Source: Pseudaquabacterium pictum
GTDB taxonomy: Bacteria; Pseudomonadota; Gammaproteobacteria; Burkholderiales; Burkholderiaceae_C
NCBI RefSeq assembly: GCF_005403045.1
Contig: NZ_BJCL01000002.1
Coordinates: 62,001-126,000 of the forward strand
Direction: 5' to 3'
DNA length: 64,000 nucleotides
Part shown: positions 60,854 through 64,000 of the stretch, in pieces
How the letters are laid out: the number at the start of each line of letters is the position of its first letter
Numbering within the stretch: the stretch's first letter is position 1
The notes under the pieces: model-generated
The model's input: only the letters and a program-made list of their open reading frames with translations
Database searches by the model: none
Told to the model about the DNA's origin: nothing
Position numbers and translations under genes: made by a program

Positions 60854-63075
60854 TGCAGGCCCGCCGTGAACTGCGGCACCGTGCCGCGCCGGGTGCTGGA
60901 CGCGGCCAGGCTGCCATCGCTGCCGGTGATGGCATTGCTGGACAGGCTGTCGGGCGCCAGCGCGTTGTTGACGGCCAGGCGCAGACTGCGCTGGCGGTCG
61001 ATGCGCCACTGCAGGTGGGCATCCAGGCGGCTGCTGCTGCCACGCCAGACCCGCTGGTTGTCGGTCTGGCGGGTGCGGAAGCCTGGCGTGTAAGTCCAGG
61101 TGGCACCGGCGCTGAAGCCCGGCACCGGGCCCTGCCAGTCGGCGCCCAGCGTGGTCTGCCAGGGCGGCTGGCCATCGAGCCGGGCGTCGGGGTCGTCGAT
61201 CTGCTCGACGCTGGAGCGGAACCAGGAGACCGCGGCGCGCAGTTGCAGCGCCTTGGGCGCCTGCGCCCACAGCGCCCCGAGCAGTTGCGGTGCCGAGCCC
61301 TTGAGCTCGAGGTCCAACGCGCTGGACCGCGCCGACGACAGGTTGACCGGCCGCGACACCCAGCGCGGCGCGCTGGCCTCGGCCACCGTCTCCAGCGTGA
61401 TGCGGCGGCGGATCAGGTCCTGCACCCGCCGGTGTGACAGGCCGGCCGACAGCACGCCGCCGCCGTCGAGCGTGCGTTCCAGCCGCAGATCGGCCGTCAG
61501 CAGCCGCTCGGGCTGCAGCTGGGGATTGCCGGCCGTGTCGACGGCGATCGGCGTGTTGGTCTCGGTGGCCTCGTAGCTGCCGTTGAGGTTGTAGCGCGGC
61601 AGCAGCAGGCCGACATCGGGCGTGCGCTGGCTGCGCGCCAGGCTCAGGCGCAGCACATCGCGGCCGCGGCCATCCAGCGCCTGGCGAAACTGCAGGTTCG
61701 GTGACAGCAGCTGCCATTGGTTGCGCACCGCCGCCCCGGCGCCCTGCAGCCACAGCCGGTGCTGCTCGGCCCGCAGGCCGGCCAGCAGCGTGGCGCGGTC
61801 GCTGACCGCCCATTCATCCTGCACGAAGGCCACCGCATGGTCGATGTCCACCGCCAGCGGCACGCCGGTGGCGCTGGTGATCTGCTCGCTGCCGTCGATG
61901 AAGCGGCGGTTCAGCTCACGGCGGGCGCGCTGCTGCACATCCACGCCGCTGTTCAGGGTGTGGGCCTCGCCCAGCGGCAGGCGCCAGCGGGCACCCAGCA
62001 GGGCCTTGCGGTCGCGGTGCAGGGCGCTGGTCTCGCGCAGGCTGCCGGGGCTGCCTTGCGGGGTGAGGCCCTGGGCGCTGCCGGCGTTGGTCCAGCGGGC
62101 GGCTTCGGCCGTGGCCTTCAGCTCCAGGCGGCTGCCGTCGGGCTGCTTGCGCAGCCACTGCAGCTGGCTGCGCAGCAGCTGCCAGCTGCCGTCGCTGCGG
62201 CTGGCATCGCTGGCCAGCGTGGGCGCCGGGCCGTCCAGCGCCTCGGTGCTGCGCCAGCCGCGGTTGTGGTGGTGGTTGCGCTGCAGGAACAGCTGGGCCT
62301 GCCAGGTGTCAGTGTCGCTGGCCTTCCACTCGAGACGCGGGGCCAGGTTGAGGCCGCCGCCCAGCCACTGGTCACGGCCGGTCACACGCTGCCGTGACAG
62401 CGTGCCGCCAGCCGGCGTGCTGCTGCGCTGCACCTCCAGATCGGCGCCATTGGCCCAGCTGTAGAGGCTGACCGGCAGGAACAGGCCCACATCGCCAAAG
62501 CGGTCGCCCCAGTGGCCCGCCAGCGTGCCCTGCGGCCGCACCGTGCGCCAGCCGACGGCGCCACGCAGCTCGCGCTGGCGCAGCTTGGGCGGGCTGCGCA
62601 GGATCACGTTGATCGTGCCGGCAGCGCCGCCGAACTCGGCCGTGGGGCCCTTGACGATCTCGATGCGCTCGATGTCGCCCGGCGCCAGCTGCTCCAGCGA
62701 GAAGCCCGGCGGCGCCGGCTCGCCATTGAGCAGGATCTGGGTGTAGCCGGCGCCCATGCCCAGCAGGCGCGGCGCGTCGCCGTCGATGCCGATGCCGGGC
62801 ACACGCTGCAGCACGTCGAGCAGCGATTGGTCCCCGGCCTCGTCCAGCGCCTCGCGGCCGATCACGGTGGTGGCGCCGATGGCCTGCTGGCGGCGGCTGG
62901 CGGCATCGTCGCCGCGGCCCTCGATCACCACGGTCTGGCCAGCGGGGGTGGCTGGCATGGTCTGGGCGTGGACGGCCGGCAAGGTGACCGGCAAGGCCGC
63001 CACGCACAGCAGCCCGGCCCACCGGGGCGGCCAGGCCCCGGGCTGCAGCGGGCGGGGCCGGCCGGCGTGGCTCAC
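60841..63075 (-). CDS. TonB-dependent outer membrane receptor
   Basis: The 744-residue protein starts at a GTG with a signal peptide (WAGLLCVAALPVTLPAVHAQ). The plug domain has LLDVLQRVPGIGIDG, then GYTQILLNGEPAPPG and IERIEIVKGPTAEFGGAAGTINVIL. Beta-barrel strands follow to the end (VPQFTAGLQWRL). TonB-dependent receptors import siderophores, cobalamin or other large substrates; the ligand cannot be read here. The start at 63075 is 4 bases after the tex stop, which would allow coupling; upstream in-frame codons lie within tex. Confidence 0.88.
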   Translation of the reverse strand: MSHAGRPRPLQPGAWPPRWAGLLCVAALPVTLPAVHAQTMPATPAGQTVVIEGRGDDAASRRQQAIGATTVIGREALDEAGDQSLLDVLQRVPGIGIDGDAPRLLGMGAGYTQILLNGEPAPPGFSLEQLAPGDIERIEIVKGPTAEFGGAAGTINVILRSPPKLRQRELRGAVGWRTVRPQGTLAGHWGDRFGDVGLFLPVSLYSWANGADLEVQRSSTPAGGTLSRQRVTGRDQWLGGGLNLAPRLEWKASDTDTWQAQLFLQRNHHHNRGWRSTEALDGPAPTLASDASRSDGSWQLLRSQLQWLRKQPDGSRLELKATAEAARWTNAGSAQGLTPQGSPGSLRETSALHRDRKALLGARWRLPLGEAHTLNSGVDVQQRARRELNRRFIDGSEQITSATGVPLAVDIDHAVAFVQDEWAVSDRATLLAGLRAEQHRLWLQGAGAAVRNQWQLLSPNLQFRQALDGRGRDVLRLSLARSQRTPDVGLLLPRYNLNGSYEATETNTPIAVDTAGNPQLQPERLLTADLRLERTLDGGGVLSAGLSHRRVQDLIRRRITLETVAEASAPRWVSRPVNLSSARSSALDLELKGSAPQLLGALWAQAPKALQLRAAVSWFRSSVEQIDDPDARLDGQPPWQTTLGADWQGPVPGFSAGATWTYTPGFRTRQTDNQRVWRGSSSRLDAHLQWRIDRQRSLRLAVNNALAPDSLSSNAITGSDGSLAASSTRRGTVPQFTAGLQWRL

Positions 63076-63079
63076 GGCC

Positions 63080-64000
63080 TCAACCGCGGCCCTGCAGCTT
63101 GGCAAAGGCCGCGGCCATGGCGCCTGCAGCGGCGGGCTGCTGTTGCGCCGGCCGGGTGCTGCCGCGGCCGGCACGTTCATCGCGCCCCGCCGGGCGGAAA
63201 CCGTTGTCGCCCCGCGCCGCGCCCTTGCCGGCGGTTGCGTCCAGCTTCATCGTCAGCGAGATGCGGCCGCGGGCCAGGTCGACCTCCAGCACCTTCACCT
63301 TGACGATGTCGCCGGTCTTGACCACCTCGCGCGCATCGTTGACGAACTTGTGGGCCAGCTGGCTGACATGCACCAGGCCGTCCTGGTGCACGCCCAGGTC
63401 GACGAAGGCGCCGAACTGGGCCACGTTGCTGACCGTGCCCTCCAGCGTCATGCCTTCCTTCAGGTCCTGGATGCGCTCGATGCCGTCGGCCAGCTTCGCC
63501 ACCTTGAAGTCGGGGCGCGGGTCGCGGCCGGGCTTCTCCAGCTCGGCGAAGATGTCCCTCACCGTGATGGCGCCGAACTTCTCGTCGGCAAAGGCTTCGG
63601 GCTTCAGGGTGCGGAGGACATCGGCCTTGCCCATGACCTCGGTGATCGGGCGCTGCAATTTCTCCAGCAGACGCTGCACCACCGGGTAGGTCTCGGGGTG
63701 CACGCCGGTCTGGTCGAGCGGGTTGTCGCCGTCGCGGATGCGCAGGAATCCTGCGGCCTGCTCGAAGGTCTTGGGCCCCAGGCCGGCCACGTCCAGCAGC
63801 TGCTGGCGGTGGCGGAAGGCACCGTGCGCATCGCGCCAGCGCACGATGGACGCGGCCACCGCCGGGCTCAGCCCCGCCACCTGCGCCAGCAGCGGAGCCG
63901 AGGCGGTGTTCAGGTCCACGCCCACCTTGTTGACGCAGTCCTCGACCACGGTGTCCAGCATGCGCGCCAGCTCGCCCTGATTCACATCGTGCTGGTACTG
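63080..64000 (-). CDS. tex: RNA-binding protein Tex (5' part beyond window)
   Basis: The last 307 residues of Tex, a transcription accessory protein that binds RNA and DNA, are present and the frame is open at the window edge. The helix-hairpin-helix region reads [28 protein letters not shown]. The S1 domain reads [34 protein letters not shown] and ends [13 protein letters not shown] Gly/Arg/Ala-rich tail follows. The stop codon lies 4 bases from the downstream receptor start. Confidence 0.93.
   Translation of the reverse strand, partial: QYQHDVNQGELARMLDTVVEDCVNKVGVDLNTASAPLLAQVAGLSPAVAASIVRWRDAHGAFRHRQQLLDVAGLGPKTFEQAAGFLRIRDGDNPLDQTGVHPETYPVVQRLLEKLQRPITEVMGKADVLRTLKPEAFADEKFGAITVRDIFAELEKPGRDPRPDFKVAKLADGIERIQDLKEGMTLEGTVSNVAQFGAFVDLGVHQDGLVHVSQLAHKFVNDAREVVKTGDIVKVKVLEVDLARGRISLTMKLDATAGKGAARGDNGFRPAGRDERAGRGSTRPAQQQPAAAGAMAAAFAKLQGRG

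Noticed and set aside
57746-61093. Plus-strand ORF of 1115 codons opposite thrS
   Set aside because: It is antisense to thrS and the patatin-like gene and has no motif.

Overview
The window is a 64 kb piece of a high-GC (about 70% by eye) bacterial chromosome, most likely from a betaproteobacterium of the order Burkholderiales (Rubrivivax/Leptothrix-like). This is inferred from gene content and order: rimP-nusA-infB-rbfA-truB-typA and thrS-infC-rpmI-rplT-pheS-pheT-ihfA-merR-tRNA-Pro, all on the minus strand, plus Burkholderiales-style envelope and stress genes. No insertion sequence, prophage, CRISPR array or rRNA was seen. Coding density is high, and many genes touch through ATGA or GTGA overlaps.

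Layout. (1) 1-3.9 kb: a 5'-truncated gamma-glutamyltransferase, a small membrane protein, a PEP-mutase/isocitrate-lyase family enzyme and a VOC protein. (2) 3.9-12.3 kb: a sulfur-uptake region. It holds a sulfonate-type binding protein (minus strand), a sulfate/thiosulfate transporter operon (binding protein, cysT, cysW, cysA), a secreted MTH1187-type thiamine-binding protein behind a clear TPP riboswitch (minus strand), ssuC-ssuB-type permease and ATPase, and a second sulfate-binding protein. (3) 12.4-15.7 kb: a hypothetical protein, an AraC-type regulator with a membrane N-terminus and a serine hydrolase lipoprotein. (4) 15.8-37 kb: an envelope/stress block. It holds BON proteins, DUF4398/OmpA lipoproteins, a 2738-residue cyclic beta-glucan synthase with an OmpA-type porin and a tail-anchored small protein, two Crp/Fnr regulators, DUF883 and DUF1328 proteins, an orphan histidine kinase, a VIT-type transporter and a calcium-type P-ATPase. 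(5) 37-41.4 kb: a wax ester synthase/DGAT with a coupled hydrolase, then a VOC protein and an EamA transporter coupled to typA. (6) 41.4-59.7 kb: the translation superoperons, with fabI and a zeta-class GST between them. (7) 59.7-64 kb: a patatin-like protein, a TonB-dependent receptor and the 3' part of tex.

The most interesting signals are regulatory. Upstream of thrS lies what looks like a complete ribosome-mediated attenuator: a 12-codon leader peptide with five Thr codons, an antiterminator arm just after its stop codon, and a GC-rich hairpin with a U tract. infC probably starts at an ATC codon, with its own promoter-like element in a low-GC island inside thrS. Leader or intergenic terminators precede rimP and pheS. 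Together they suggest that the translation genes here are controlled largely by conditional termination and non-canonical initiation. All functional assignments come from reading the sequence; no database search was run.
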